Positions 11,942 to 19,735 of a stretch of DNA of 21,892 bases are shown in pieces. The position numbers and the translations under genes were made by a program. The stretch comes from Candidatus Wolfebacteria bacterium. GTDB taxonomy: Bacteria > Patescibacteriota > Minisyncoccia > UBA6257 > UBA9933. The notes beneath the pieces are model-generated. The model did not search any database, had not been told where the DNA came from, and saw only the letters and a program-made list of their open reading frames with translations. Position 1 is the stretch's first letter; the number at the start of each line of letters is the position of its first letter. The DNA lies in the NCBI GenBank assembly GCA_026394835.1, contig JAPLZW010000060.1:1-21892 (forward strand). The letters are read 5' to 3'.

Positions 11942-12952
11942 TTATTGCTTTTTTGCGGTTTTTTTGACCAAAGGACTCACTCCGTCCGAGATTTTTTCTT
12001 CCGTGATTTTGTTCAGAATTTTTTTCACTTTCTCCATTGATTTTTCTTCAAGGATGGAAATCGGCAAGACTTTAATTCCAGCCTTATTCATTAAAGCCAC
12101 TTTCTTTTTTAAGTCGGCCGGCGAAAGATTATCACTTCGGCTCAAGAACACGAATTCTTTTTTATCCAATAATCCCCCTCCATGGGCTTTTAACTCCTGC
12201 CTTACGGTTTTGTAATCCTTAACCGGACTCGGTGAATCCGCTGCCACGAGATGAAAAAGGGTTTTGGTGCGCTCAATGTGCCTCAGAAATTTTATACCCA
12301 AGCCCTTGCCTGTGGACGCGCCTTCAATCAGTCCCGGGATATCCGCGAGTATCAAGTCGTAATAAACCCCGAGATTCGGCTCAAGCGTGGTAAAAGGATA
12401 ATTCGCCACTTTGCTTTTGGCATTCGTAAGCTCGTTTAAAAGATTGGATTTCCCGACATTGGGAAGTCCCATTAATCCCACATCTGCAATAAGTTTTAAT
12501 TCCAAACGGATATTAAAAGATTCTCCGGGAGTTCCGAGCCCGAATTCTTTGGGAGTGGTATTGGTTGGCGAACGGAAATGGAAATTGCCTTTGCCGCCCC
12601 GGCCGCCTTTGGCCGCGAGCACTTGCTCGCCTATTTTCGTAATTTCACTCGTTTCGCCGGTATCCAAATTATGGATTACCGTGCCCACGGGAATTTTCAA
12701 AACCAAATCTCCGCCGGTTTCTCCATCGCGGAATTGTCCCCTGCCAATACCGCCGCTTTGGGCTTTTGCGTCTTTTTTATGCCTGAATTGGTCCAAAGCC
12801 GCGAGGTTAGCTGTTCCTTCAAAATAAACACTGCCGCCGTTTCCCCCTGCGCCTCCGGCCGGCCCCAGCTCCATTAAATTCTTATTAAAAGCCACGGCGC
12901 CGTCTTTGCCGTCGCCGCCGGAAATATGAATTTTTACTTCATCCAGTATCAT
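11942..12952 (-). CDS. obg: Obg/CgtA family ribosome-assembly GTPase
   Basis: The 336-residue protein begins with the glycine-rich Obg fold (GGDGKDGAVAFNK, GPAGGAGGNGG; residues 1-155). The GTPase domain follows with G1 GLPNVGKS (162-169), switch I NYPFTTLEPNLG, G3 DIPG (204-207) and G4 written SRSD (271-274) in place of NKxD. The C-terminal OCT domain is missing and the protein ends in a short basic tail. Obg acts in 50S subunit maturation and stress control. An extended -10 promoter ends 6 nt before the ATG, so the transcript is probably leaderless. It lies downstream of typA on the same strand but has its own promoter; palindrome copy 3 separates them. Confidence 0.95.
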   Translation of the reverse strand: MILDEVKIHISGGDGKDGAVAFNKNLMELGPAGGAGGNGGSVYFEGTANLAALDQFRHKKDAKAQSGGIGRGQFRDGETGGDLVLKIPVGTVIHNLDTGETSEITKIGEQVLAAKGGRGGKGNFHFRSPTNTTPKEFGLGTPGESFNIRLELKLIADVGLMGLPNVGKSNLLNELTNAKSKVANYPFTTLEPNLGVYYDLILADIPGLIEGASTGKGLGIKFLRHIERTKTLFHLVAADSPSPVKDYKTVRQELKAHGGGLLDKKEFVFLSRSDNLSPADLKKKVALMNKAGIKVLPISILEEKSMEKVKKILNKITEEKISDGVSPLVKKTAKKQ

Positions 12953-12958
12953 ATCCGT

Positions 12959-12987
12959 ATCATAGCAAATACGGATTAATTTGTCGC
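12959..12987 (-). promoter_or_regulatory. Leaderless promoter of obg
   Basis: On the minus strand: GCGACA (12987-12982), a 17-bp spacer and TATGAT (12964-12959) with an extended TGC, then 6 nt and ATG. Confidence 0.65.
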
Positions 12988-13005
12988 ACTTAAACAGACT
13001 TTCTC

Positions 13006-13034
13006 AATCTTACGAAGTTCAACTTCGTAAGATT
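13006..13034 (-). repeat. 29-bp palindrome, copy 3 (after typA)
   Basis: The arms are the same as in copies 1 and 2. The central base is C on the plus strand, i.e. G on the typA coding strand, so polarity relative to the preceding gene matches copies 1 and 2. The first two bases of the typA-strand palindrome belong to the typA TAA stop. Confidence 0.85.
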
Positions 13035-14844
13035 AAAAAAGGCCTTTCTTTGAACGGGATTCGTCTCCTTCCTTCAACCAGAATTTTCTTAATCTGATTG
13101 ATTTCGGAGTAATTTCTACAAGCTCGTCATCACCGATGAATTCAATCGCCTCTTCCAAAGTCAAAGCGCGCGGAACTTTCAAAAATTCCATTCCGCCGTC
13201 GGACTTGGCGCGCATATTGGAAAGCTGTTTTTCTTTGCAAACATTAACGCGCATATCCATATTTTTTGAGGTTTGTCCGACGATCTGGCCTTCATAAACT
13301 TCCACTCCGGGCCCCAGGAATAACTCTCCCCTGTCCTCGATATTCAGAAGTCCGTAAGCTCTCGTCATGCCGGTTTCGGATGCCACAAGCGAACCATGCG
13401 GATTGGATTCAAAATCGCCTTTGTATTCGTCGAATTTTTCAAAAAGGGAATTCATTATGCCCATGCCTTTAGTATTGGTCAGGAACTGATTTCTAAAACC
13501 AATAAGCCCTCGCGTAGGAACCAAAAAATCCAGGAATGCGGTGCCGTTATCAACGCTTAAATCAACCATAATGCCTTTTCTCTGTCCCATCTGCTCTATC
13601 ACGATTCCGGTTGAAACTTCCGGGACTTCAATGGAAACTCTTTCGATGGGCTCCATTTTCTTGCCATTGATTTCACGGATGATAACCTGAGGCCGAGAAA
13701 CCTGGAATTCATAACCTTCACGGCGCATTTTTTCAATCAGAATGGAAAGATGAAGCTCGCCTCTGCCGGACACGGACCAAGCGTCGGTCGTGCCAGTCGG
13801 CTCAACCTTCAAAGCAACGTCGGTTTCAATTTCTTGGAGCAACCTGTCGCGCAAATTGGTTGAAGTGGAATATTCGCCTTCTTTTCCGCCAAAGGGAGAT
13901 GTGTTCACCGAAAAAATCGTTTTCACGGTCGGTTCTTCAATTTCAATTATCGGCAAAGCTTCGGGATTATCCACGTCGGCTATGGTTTCACCGATGGAAA
14001 TATCGGAGATTCCGGCGATTGCCACAACATCGCCGGCGATTCCGGCTTCGGACTCCACTTTTGCCAATCCTTCAAAAACCATCACCGAGCTCAAAATTCC
14101 TTTTTTAATATTGCCCTGCCGGTCAATATGCGCGACTTCCATTCCTTTTTTAAGGGTTCCCGAATACAATCTGCCGATGGCTATTTTGCCCTTGTAATTG
14201 TCGTAAGCCAGATTGACCGTCAGCATCTGAAGGGGTTTTTCGGCATCGACTTTCGGCGAAGGAATATGCTTTACGATTTCATCGAAAAGCGGGCGGATAT
14301 CGGTCATTAATTCCAGGTCATGAGAATAGCCGGCTTTGCCGGCAATGCCAGACGCGTAAATAATCGGAAAATCGGCCTGTTCTTCGGAAGCGCCGAGGTC
14401 AACAAAAAGGTCGAAAGTCCTGTCGAGCGCCCAGACCGGCCGCGCTCCCGATTTATCGATTTTATTTATGACAACTATGATTTTATGTCCGGCCTCAATG
14501 GCTTTTTTCAAAACGAATTTTGTCTGAGGCATAGGACCTTCTTTCGCGTCAATCAAAAGCAGGGCGCCATCCACCATCCTCATAATGCGTTCCACTTCTC
14601 CCCCGAAATCGGCGTGCCCGGGAGTGTCCACGATATTGATTTTCGTATCGCCATACACAACGGCCGCATTTTTGGAAAAAATCGTGATTCCCCGCTCACG
14701 CTCCAGCTCATTGGAATCCATAATCAAGTTGTCATCCGCCCCGCTCTTTAATTTGAAATTCAGGGACTGCTTAAGAAGCGCGTCAACAAGCGTTGTTTTT
14801 CCGTGGTCAATATTGGCGATTATGGCGATATTCCTTAAATTCAT
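13033..14844 (-). CDS. typA: Translational GTPase TypA/BipA
   Basis: At 603 residues this is the full family length. The G domain has ANIDHGKTTL (10-19), switch I ERERGITI, G3 DTPGHADFGGE and G4 NKID. EF-G-like domains II, III and V follow, with SGRGELHLSILIEKMRREGYEF marking domain III. The C-terminal domain specific to TypA includes GLLNIEDRGELFLGPG and ends in a basic tail. TypA binds the ribosome and aids subunit assembly and translation under stress. It has a TATAAT promoter (14877-14882) and a leader with a small GAGA-loop hairpin. Its stop codon overlaps palindrome copy 3. No unusual residues are seen in the GTPase motifs. Confidence 0.97.
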   Translation of the reverse strand: MNLRNIAIIANIDHGKTTLVDALLKQSLNFKLKSGADDNLIMDSNELERERGITIFSKNAAVVYGDTKINIVDTPGHADFGGEVERIMRMVDGALLLIDAKEGPMPQTKFVLKKAIEAGHKIIVVINKIDKSGARPVWALDRTFDLFVDLGASEEQADFPIIYASGIAGKAGYSHDLELMTDIRPLFDEIVKHIPSPKVDAEKPLQMLTVNLAYDNYKGKIAIGRLYSGTLKKGMEVAHIDRQGNIKKGILSSVMVFEGLAKVESEAGIAGDVVAIAGISDISIGETIADVDNPEALPIIEIEEPTVKTIFSVNTSPFGGKEGEYSTSTNLRDRLLQEIETDVALKVEPTGTTDAWSVSGRGELHLSILIEKMRREGYEFQVSRPQVIIREINGKKMEPIERVSIEVPEVSTGIVIEQMGQRKGIMVDLSVDNGTAFLDFLVPTRGLIGFRNQFLTNTKGMGIMNSLFEKFDEYKGDFESNPHGSLVASETGMTRAYGLLNIEDRGELFLGPGVEVYEGQIVGQTSKNMDMRVNVCKEKQLSNMRAKSDGGMEFLKVPRALTLEEAIEFIGDDELVEITPKSIRLRKFWLKEGDESRSKKGLF

Positions 14845-14849
14845 ACAAA

Positions 14850-14864
14850 AATACCCTCTCGGGT
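14850..14864 (-). promoter_or_regulatory. Small hairpin plus U-run in the typA leader
   Basis: On the minus strand ACCC, loop GAGA, GGGT, then ATTTTTG directly before the typA ATG. It is a 4-bp stem with a GNRA-type loop and a U-run. It may be a weak terminator of the upstream permease gene, a leader element of typA, or neither. Confidence 0.35.
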
Positions 14865-14876
14865 TTGAGTTTTCAT

Positions 14877-14904
14877 ATTATAGCTTAATCCTGCTTAAAA
14901 GCAA
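14877..14904 (-). promoter_or_regulatory. Promoter of typA
   Basis: On the minus strand: TTGCTT (14904-14899), a 16-bp spacer and a perfect TATAAT (14882-14877), giving a leader of about 25-30 nt. Confidence 0.6.
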
Positions 14905-14905
14905 T

Positions 14906-15685
14906 TTACGCTTCTTTTTTCACCAATTCCGGATAAATTCCCAAAAGCGCCACAAGGAAACTTAAAATCAAAGGACCGGCGAGAAATCCGATTGGACCCA
15001 TAACGGTAATGCCTCCCAAAACCGAAAGCAGAACAAGAAACGGATGGGCGCCCACTCCTTTTTTGGTAAGCTGCGGCGAAAGAAAATTGTCTATGAGTCC
15101 GGCAACCAGAAGCCCCCAAATAATCAGGCCAAGACCGCTCCACATCGCTCCGTGGAGCAAAAGATAAGCGGCGGCGGGAAAAACAACAAGCGCGGTGCCA
15201 ATCGTCGGCACAAGAGCGGCAAAACAAGTCAAAGCTCCCCAGAAAACCGCGTTCGGCACTCCAAAAATCATAAATCCTATTCCCGCCGTAATCCCCTGAA
15301 TAATCGCTATCACGATAGCGCCTCTTATTACGGAATTTACCGCGCTTTCCATCCGGCTGTATATTTCTTCGGAATGATGGGCTGAAAGAGGCAAAAAAGA
15401 AATAACATAAAGGTTGGTGGCTTCATTGAAAATTTTATATCCGAGAAACGCGAGAGGCATCAAAACCGCAAGCAATACGATAATGACCGTCAGGAAAGCG
15501 GCAATCAATTCTTTATTCTTTAGGATTTTAAGGATAAAAAGATATATAGGCCGGAAAATAACGGCCAGAGTCGCGGCAATGACCAAAACTCCGAAAAAGG
15601 GTTTTAATATGTAAAAAACAGCGGCAATCGCAATTAATAAAACCACCGCGAAGAATCCCGCCTCCAAATGCCTGTTGTCTGCCAT
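14906..15685 (-). CDS. AI-2E family transporter (PerM/YdiK type), short
   Basis: This is a 259-residue polytopic membrane protein. Hydrophobic segments lie at about 10-30, 32-52, 60-85, 118-140, 148-175, 178-200 and 208-255. IIQGITAGIGFMIFGVPNAV and the later LGGITVMGPIGFLAGP are the conserved blocks of the AI-2E/UPF0118 family. Usual members have about 350 residues; the soluble segment between the third and fourth helices is much reduced here. The family exports varied small molecules (AI-2, Na+/H+ exchange in some), so the substrate cannot be named. The promoter TTGTTT/TAAATT ends 6 nt before the ATG. It is divergent from the ECF sigma gene, and the two promoters overlap. Confidence 0.85.
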   Translation of the reverse strand: MADNRHLEAGFFAVVLLIAIAAVFYILKPFFGVLVIAATLAVIFRPIYLFILKILKNKELIAAFLTVIIVLLAVLMPLAFLGYKIFNEATNLYVISFLPLSAHHSEEIYSRMESAVNSVIRGAIVIAIIQGITAGIGFMIFGVPNAVFWGALTCFAALVPTIGTALVVFPAAAYLLLHGAMWSGLGLIIWGLLVAGLIDNFLSPQLTKKGVGAHPFLVLLSVLGGITVMGPIGFLAGPLILSFLVALLGIYPELVKKEA

Positions 15686-15691
15686 ATATAA

Positions 15692-15720
15692 AATTTAACA
15701 TATTTTTAAAAGGGAAACAA
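15692..15720 (-). promoter_or_regulatory. Leaderless promoter of the AI-2E permease gene
   Basis: On the minus strand: TTGTTT (15720-15715), a 17-bp spacer and TAAATT (15697-15692) with TG one base upstream, then 6 nt and ATG. Confidence 0.5.
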
Positions 15721-15740
15721 TAATTTGGATAAAATCGTAT
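15713..15740 (+). promoter_or_regulatory. Possible ECF-type autoregulated promoter
   Basis: GGAAAC (15713-15718), 17 bp, CGTAT (15736-15740). This resembles the GGAAC / CGT pattern of ECF sigma promoters, which often control their own gene. It lies 55 nt before the sigma ATG, and its -35 overlaps the -35 of the divergent permease promoter. Confidence 0.45.
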
Positions 15741-15795
15741 ATACTATACATACCTTGCCGCAATAAAAAATAAAGAGTAAACTGGAAAAACAGAT

Positions 15796-16350
15796 ATGGA
15801 AAAATTCGTATCGGATGAAAATCTCGTTAAAGCCCATCTCAAAGGAGATGAAACCGCTTTCGGAATCTTGGTAAACCGCCACCTGGGGCTGGTTTACGGG
15901 CTTGCGAGGCGTTACACCGGAGACCAGGACAATGCTTCGGACATCGCCCAGGAAACTTTTTTGAAGATCTGGCGGAATCTCAAAAAATTTGACACTAACA
16001 GGAATTTTAAAGCCTGGATGCTCGCTATCGCGAAAAATTCGGCCCTTGACTGGCTTAAGGCGAAAAAAGCCGTTCCTTTTTCAAACTTTGAAAACCAGAC
16101 TGAAGGCTTCAATTTTATTGAAAGCATTATTGACCCGCTTCCCCTGCCGAGCGTTGTGGCTGAAAGAAATATCAGGGCAGATGAAGCAAGGGCTTTGGTA
16201 TTAAGGCTTCCCCAAAAATATTCTTCTGTTGTAAATCTTCATGACGAAAACGGGCTGACTTTTTCCGAGATATCCTATAAAACAAGAAGGCCGTTAAACA
16301 CGGTTAAAAGCCAGTATCACCGGGCCATAAAAATCCTTCGGCGGGGATAA
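15796..16350 (+). CDS. ECF-type RNA polymerase sigma factor
   Basis: The protein has 184 residues, typical for the group. Sigma region 2 runs from about residue 8 to 95: DETAFGILVNRHLGLVYGLA (2.1-2.2), DNASDIAQETFLKIW (2.2-2.3, core binding and melting) and NFKAWMLAIAKNSALDWLK (2.4, -10 recognition). A short linker leads to region 4 (about 125-184), with LRLPQKYSSVVNLHDENGLTFSEI and the helix-turn-helix PLNTVKSQYHRAIKILR (-35 recognition). Region 3 is absent, as expected for ECF factors. The next gene encodes a small membrane protein that may act as its anti-sigma factor. The ECF-like promoter at 15713 suggests autoregulation. Confidence 0.9.
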   Translation: MEKFVSDENLVKAHLKGDETAFGILVNRHLGLVYGLARRYTGDQDNASDIAQETFLKIWRNLKKFDTNRNFKAWMLAIAKNSALDWLKAKKAVPFSNFENQTEGFNFIESIIDPLPLPSVVAERNIRADEARALVLRLPQKYSSVVNLHDENGLTFSEISYKTRRPLNTVKSQYHRAIKILRRG

Positions 16351-16386
16351 CGCACCAAAAGAGCCCCATCCTTTCGTATTCATAGT

Positions 16387-16788
16387 ATGAGAGAATGGCC
16401 CAACAACAACCTTCCGCCTGACGGCCTTTTATCGCGGATATTGGACTCCATAACCGCGGAAAAAAACATCAAAGCGGCGAAAAAAGCTTTCGCCTATTTT
16501 TTATTGTCTTTCGGAATATTCGCGACTTCACTCACGGGAGCAATCTTCGCCCTGACGGGCTGGATAATCGGCTCGGAATTCGTAAGGATAATCTCTTTGA
16601 TTCTTTCCGACACCGGCGCCGTTGTGGCTAATTGGAAAGATTTCGGATTCTTTGTCCTTGAATCCGCGCCTGTTGAATATCTTTTTGTTTTTTTTCTGGC
16701 TTTTTTCGTCCTGCTCCTTTCTCTTAAATACCTCGCGAGGTATTTTTCCGGCGCTTCGCGTTTTTTAAATTTAGCCAATATTAAATAA
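16387..16788 (+). CDS. Small two-helix membrane protein, possible anti-sigma factor
   Basis: The 133-residue protein has a cytoplasmic N-terminus (LPPDGLLSRILDSITAEKNIK), a membrane segment at about 36-62, an external loop of about 35 residues, and a second membrane segment at about 96-118. I see no zinc-binding HxxxCxxC motif of ZAS anti-sigma factors. The link to the sigma factor rests on its position 36 nt downstream on the same strand and on the short soluble N-terminus, which could hold the sigma factor. It may equally be a structural protein of the envelope. Confidence 0.65.
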   Translation: MREWPNNNLPPDGLLSRILDSITAEKNIKAAKKAFAYFLLSFGIFATSLTGAIFALTGWIIGSEFVRIISLILSDTGAVVANWKDFGFFVLESAPVEYLFVFFLAFFVLLLSLKYLARYFSGASRFLNLANIK

Positions 16789-16808
16789 AAATATAAATAT
16801 TCAATATT

Positions 16809-17258
16809 ATGGATATTAAAAAGTTTTTTGAGTCTGATTTTTATAAGCGGCTTTTAATGACAATCGGGGTCGTAGTTTTTGTAATAATAGCCTTCGGAGC
16901 GGGTATTCTTGTCGGCTACCGCAAAGCCAGTTTTTCATCGGAGTGGGCAAGAAATTATGAACGTAATTTCGGCGGTCCGCCCAGAATGATGAAAAATAAT
17001 TTTATGGACGCCCACGGCGCAATCGGCGCGATTTTGAATGTCGCGAGTTCCAGTATTGCCGTAAATAGCCCTGACGGCGAGAAAACGGTGCTTATCTCAA
17101 CATCAACCCAAATCCGGCGGGACGGGCAAGAATGGAAATCTTCCAACCTCAAAGTAAACGACCGCGTACTCATAATCGGGTCACCCAACCAAAACGGCCA
17201 AGTTGAAGCCCGCTTCATAAGAGTGCTCCCCCAAGAAGAAAATAATCCACCCAGATAA
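16809..17258 (+). CDS. Membrane-anchored OB-like (DUF5666-type) protein
   Basis: In this 149-residue protein the N-terminal segment 15-37 (LLMTIGVVVFVIIAFGAGIL) crosses the membrane. The outer part from about residue 68 is a small beta domain: GAIGAILNVASSSIAV, then KTVLISTSTQIRR, then LKVNDRVLIIGSPNQNGQVE. This strand pattern (DG-x-LI-x-ST near the start and V-x-x-GSPNxxG near the end) is that of DUF5666/OB-like domains. Function unknown. It stands between the sigma/membrane pair and the MacAB-type exporter, so it probably belongs to the same envelope system. A decayed relative lies at 20956-21213. Confidence 0.7.
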   Translation: MDIKKFFESDFYKRLLMTIGVVVFVIIAFGAGILVGYRKASFSSEWARNYERNFGGPPRMMKNNFMDAHGAIGAILNVASSSIAVNSPDGEKTVLISTSTQIRRDGQEWKSSNLKVNDRVLIIGSPNQNGQVEARFIRVLPQEENNPPR

Positions 17259-17269
17259 AATATAAAATA

Positions 17270-19018
17270 ATGAACATTGCCAAAAAAGTTTTTAAAAAGA
17301 TCCTGCAGCACAAAATTTATTCGTTGATTGCTCTCATTGTTATAATTGGCGGCGGATATTTCGCATATCAAACATGGTTTGTGAGTTCAGTGGCGACCGT
17401 GCAATACATAACCGCCAAAGCGGAAAAAGGCACCCTCGTAGTCTCGGTTTCCGGAACCGGACAAATTTCGGCATCAAACGAAACCAACGTCCAATGCCGA
17501 AACTCCGGAATTGTCGTAAGTGTGCCGGCAGTCAACAATCAGAACGTAAAATCGGGAGATCTGATAGCGATAATCGACCCAACCGACCACCAAAATGCGG
17601 TTAAAAACGCCGCGGCTAATCTGGAAAACGCCAAACTCTCCTATGACGAGCTCGTAGGATATTCCACTTCCACTGTTTTAAAAACCCAGGCAGCCTTGGT
17701 CCAAGCCCAGCAGAGCCAGACAAACGCAGTAAATAATCTATCGAGTGATTACAACGCAGCCTATACCGATATTTCAAAAGCTTTCGTGGACTTGCCATCG
17801 GTAATTACCGGCCTTAATAATGTTCTTTATTCGACGGCTATTAATAAAGTCCAATCCGACATAGATGCCTATTCCAATCTTATAAGCGCTGATTTCCCGT
17901 CCGTATCCGACTATAATCTGGCGGCGGCAAACGCTTATAGCGACGCGAAAGCTTCTTACGATAATACTATTACCGACTATAAAAACACCACTGTCAATTC
18001 CGGCACGTCAACCGTCGAATCCCTGCTTCAAGAAACTTACAAAACCTTGAAAGCCATTTCCGTAGCCAATGCCAGCGCTAAAAACTTGCTTGATGTCATA
18101 AATAATAAACTGCAGGAAAAATCCAGGAGCGTCCCCTCGCAACTTGCCGCCGACGAATCAAATGTTCAATCATATATATCGACAATCAATACACACCTCT
18201 CGACATTCATCAGTATCCAAAATTCGCTGTCAAACGATAAACAATCAATAATCACAAACAACCTTTCATTGCAACAAGCCCAGCTGGCTCTAGACGAATT
18301 AAATCAAGGTCCCACGGAACTTCAGCTCAAACAATCCAAACTTTCAATTACTCAAGCCGAAAATTCTCTGTCAAGCGCCCAAAGCGCCCTAGCCAACGAT
18401 TATGTGCGCGCTCCAAGCAACGGCACTATAACCAATTTAGCTGTTAATGTCGGCCAAACTTGCTCCGGCACGGCGGCGGTTTTCTTGAGCAAAACGCAGC
18501 TGGCTCAGGCGACATTCAATGAAGTCGATATCGTAAATATAAAAACGGGACAAAAAGCCACAATAACGTTTGATGCCCTTCCTAACATTACTCTGACGGG
18601 GAAGGTATCCGAGGTTGATGCCATTGGAACCGTAACCCAAGGAGTTGTAAGTTACGGCATTAAAGTAGCGCTTGATGTTCCAAACGACCAAATCAAACCC
18701 GGGATGAGCGACTCGGTTGCGGTAATCACCAACGTTAAAGAAGACACATTGGTTGTTTCCAATTCAGCCGTATCAACCAAGCAAGGAATCTCAACCGTAC
18801 AAGTAATGGGAACAGACGGAAAACCAAAAGCCATAGAAGTTGTAACCGGAATCTCCAATGATGCCATGACGGAAATTCTTTCCGGGCTTAACGAAGGAGA
18901 TGGCATAGTAACCCAAACCATCACGAATTCCACCACCAAAACCGCCACTTCCCAGACTACCGGATCTTCAGGCTTAGGCGGAATCAGGATTCCGGGAGTA
19001 ACCGGAGGCGGAAGGTAA
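17270..19018 (+). CDS. MacA/HlyD-like periplasmic adaptor of an ABC exporter
   Basis: The 582-residue protein has one N-terminal membrane segment (about 17-38). The first lipoyl half-motif SGIVVSVPAVNNQNVKSGD lies at about 83-101. A very long Ala/Gln/Ser-rich coiled-coil hairpin (about 105-375) follows, then the second lipoyl half YVRAPSNGTITNLAVNVGQ. The beta-barrel domain (FNEVDIVNIKTGQKATITFD) and a membrane-proximal domain come next. It ends in a Ser/Thr- and Gly-rich tail. MacA proteins are about 370 residues; the extra length is in the hairpin, which may span a thick envelope. It works with the ATPase and permease encoded directly downstream. The ATG is 11 nt after the OB-like gene, without a ribosome site. 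Confidence 0.88.
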   Translation: MNIAKKVFKKILQHKIYSLIALIVIIGGGYFAYQTWFVSSVATVQYITAKAEKGTLVVSVSGTGQISASNETNVQCRNSGIVVSVPAVNNQNVKSGDLIAIIDPTDHQNAVKNAAANLENAKLSYDELVGYSTSTVLKTQAALVQAQQSQTNAVNNLSSDYNAAYTDISKAFVDLPSVITGLNNVLYSTAINKVQSDIDAYSNLISADFPSVSDYNLAAANAYSDAKASYDNTITDYKNTTVNSGTSTVESLLQETYKTLKAISVANASAKNLLDVINNKLQEKSRSVPSQLAADESNVQSYISTINTHLSTFISIQNSLSNDKQSIITNNLSLQQAQLALDELNQGPTELQLKQSKLSITQAENSLSSAQSALANDYVRAPSNGTITNLAVNVGQTCSGTAAVFLSKTQLAQATFNEVDIVNIKTGQKATITFDALPNITLTGKVSEVDAIGTVTQGVVSYGIKVALDVPNDQIKPGMSDSVAVITNVKEDTLVVSNSAVSTKQGISTVQVMGTDGKPKAIEVVTGISNDAMTEILSGLNEGDGIVTQTITNSTTKTATSQTTGSSGLGGIRIPGVTGGGR

Positions 19019-19023
19019 AAGCT

Positions 19024-19731
19024 ATGATAGAGTTTAAAAACGTTTCAAAAATATACAAAACCGGCTCATTCGAAACCAAAGCTCTTAAGAATGCTTCTTT
19101 CACAATCAAGGACGGCGAATTCGTTTCAATTATGGGTCCTTCCGGATCCGGCAAATCAACCGTAATGCATATTCTGGGAGCTTTGGATACTCCGACTCAT
19201 GGCGAATATCTTCTGGACGGAAAAAATGTTGCCAATCTTTCGGAAGACGAACTGGCGGAAATCAGGAATAAAAAGATAGGATTTGTTTTCCAGCAATTCA
19301 ATCTTCTGCCGCGCGCCACGGTTTTCCGGAATGTCATGCTGCCCCTAATATATGCCGATGTTCCCAAAGGAGAAAGAGAAATAAGAACCAAGGAATCATT
19401 AACGGCCGCGGCTCTGCCCGAAGAGTGGTGGCAACACCATTCAAACCAGCTCTCGGGCGGACAAATGCAAAGAGTGGCAATTGCCCGGGCTCTCGTAAAT
19501 AATCCAAGCCTTATCCTCGCAGACGAACCTACTGGAAATCTCGACTCCAAAACCGGAGAACTGGTGCTTGCCACTTTTCAGCGCTTAAACGAGTTGGGAC
19601 GGACCATTGTCCTTATCACCCACGAACTTTATGTGGCGGAACACGCCGAACGCATAATCCACATCAGGGACGGAGAAGTTACGGAAGATAATAAAAATTA
19701 TAAACGCCGGGCGATCAAACTTAAACAATAA
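19024..19731 (+). CDS. MacB/LolD-type ABC transporter ATPase
   Basis: This is a 235-residue nucleotide-binding subunit. Walker A is GPSGSGKST (38-46), the Q-loop is in [14 protein letters not shown], the signature LSGGQ is at 143-147, and Walker B LILADEP (163-169) is followed by GNLD. The switch His is in LITHE near 199. The sequence is closest to the LolD/MacB/FtsE group. The segment before the signature ([10 protein letters not shown]) differs from the usual LxxRxxHxPxQ. It begins 5 nt after the adaptor stop and ends 4 nt before the permease start, so the three genes form one operon. Confidence 0.95.
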   Translation: MIEFKNVSKIYKTGSFETKALKNASFTIKDGEFVSIMGPSGSGKSTVMHILGALDTPTHGEYLLDGKNVANLSEDELAEIRNKKIGFVFQQFNLLPRATVFRNVMLPLIYADVPKGEREIRTKESLTAAALPEEWWQHHSNQLSGGQMQRVAIARALVNNPSLILADEPTGNLDSKTGELVLATFQRLNELGRTIVLITHELYVAEHAERIIHIRDGEVTEDNKNYKRRAIKLKQ

Positions 19732-19735
19732 AAAC

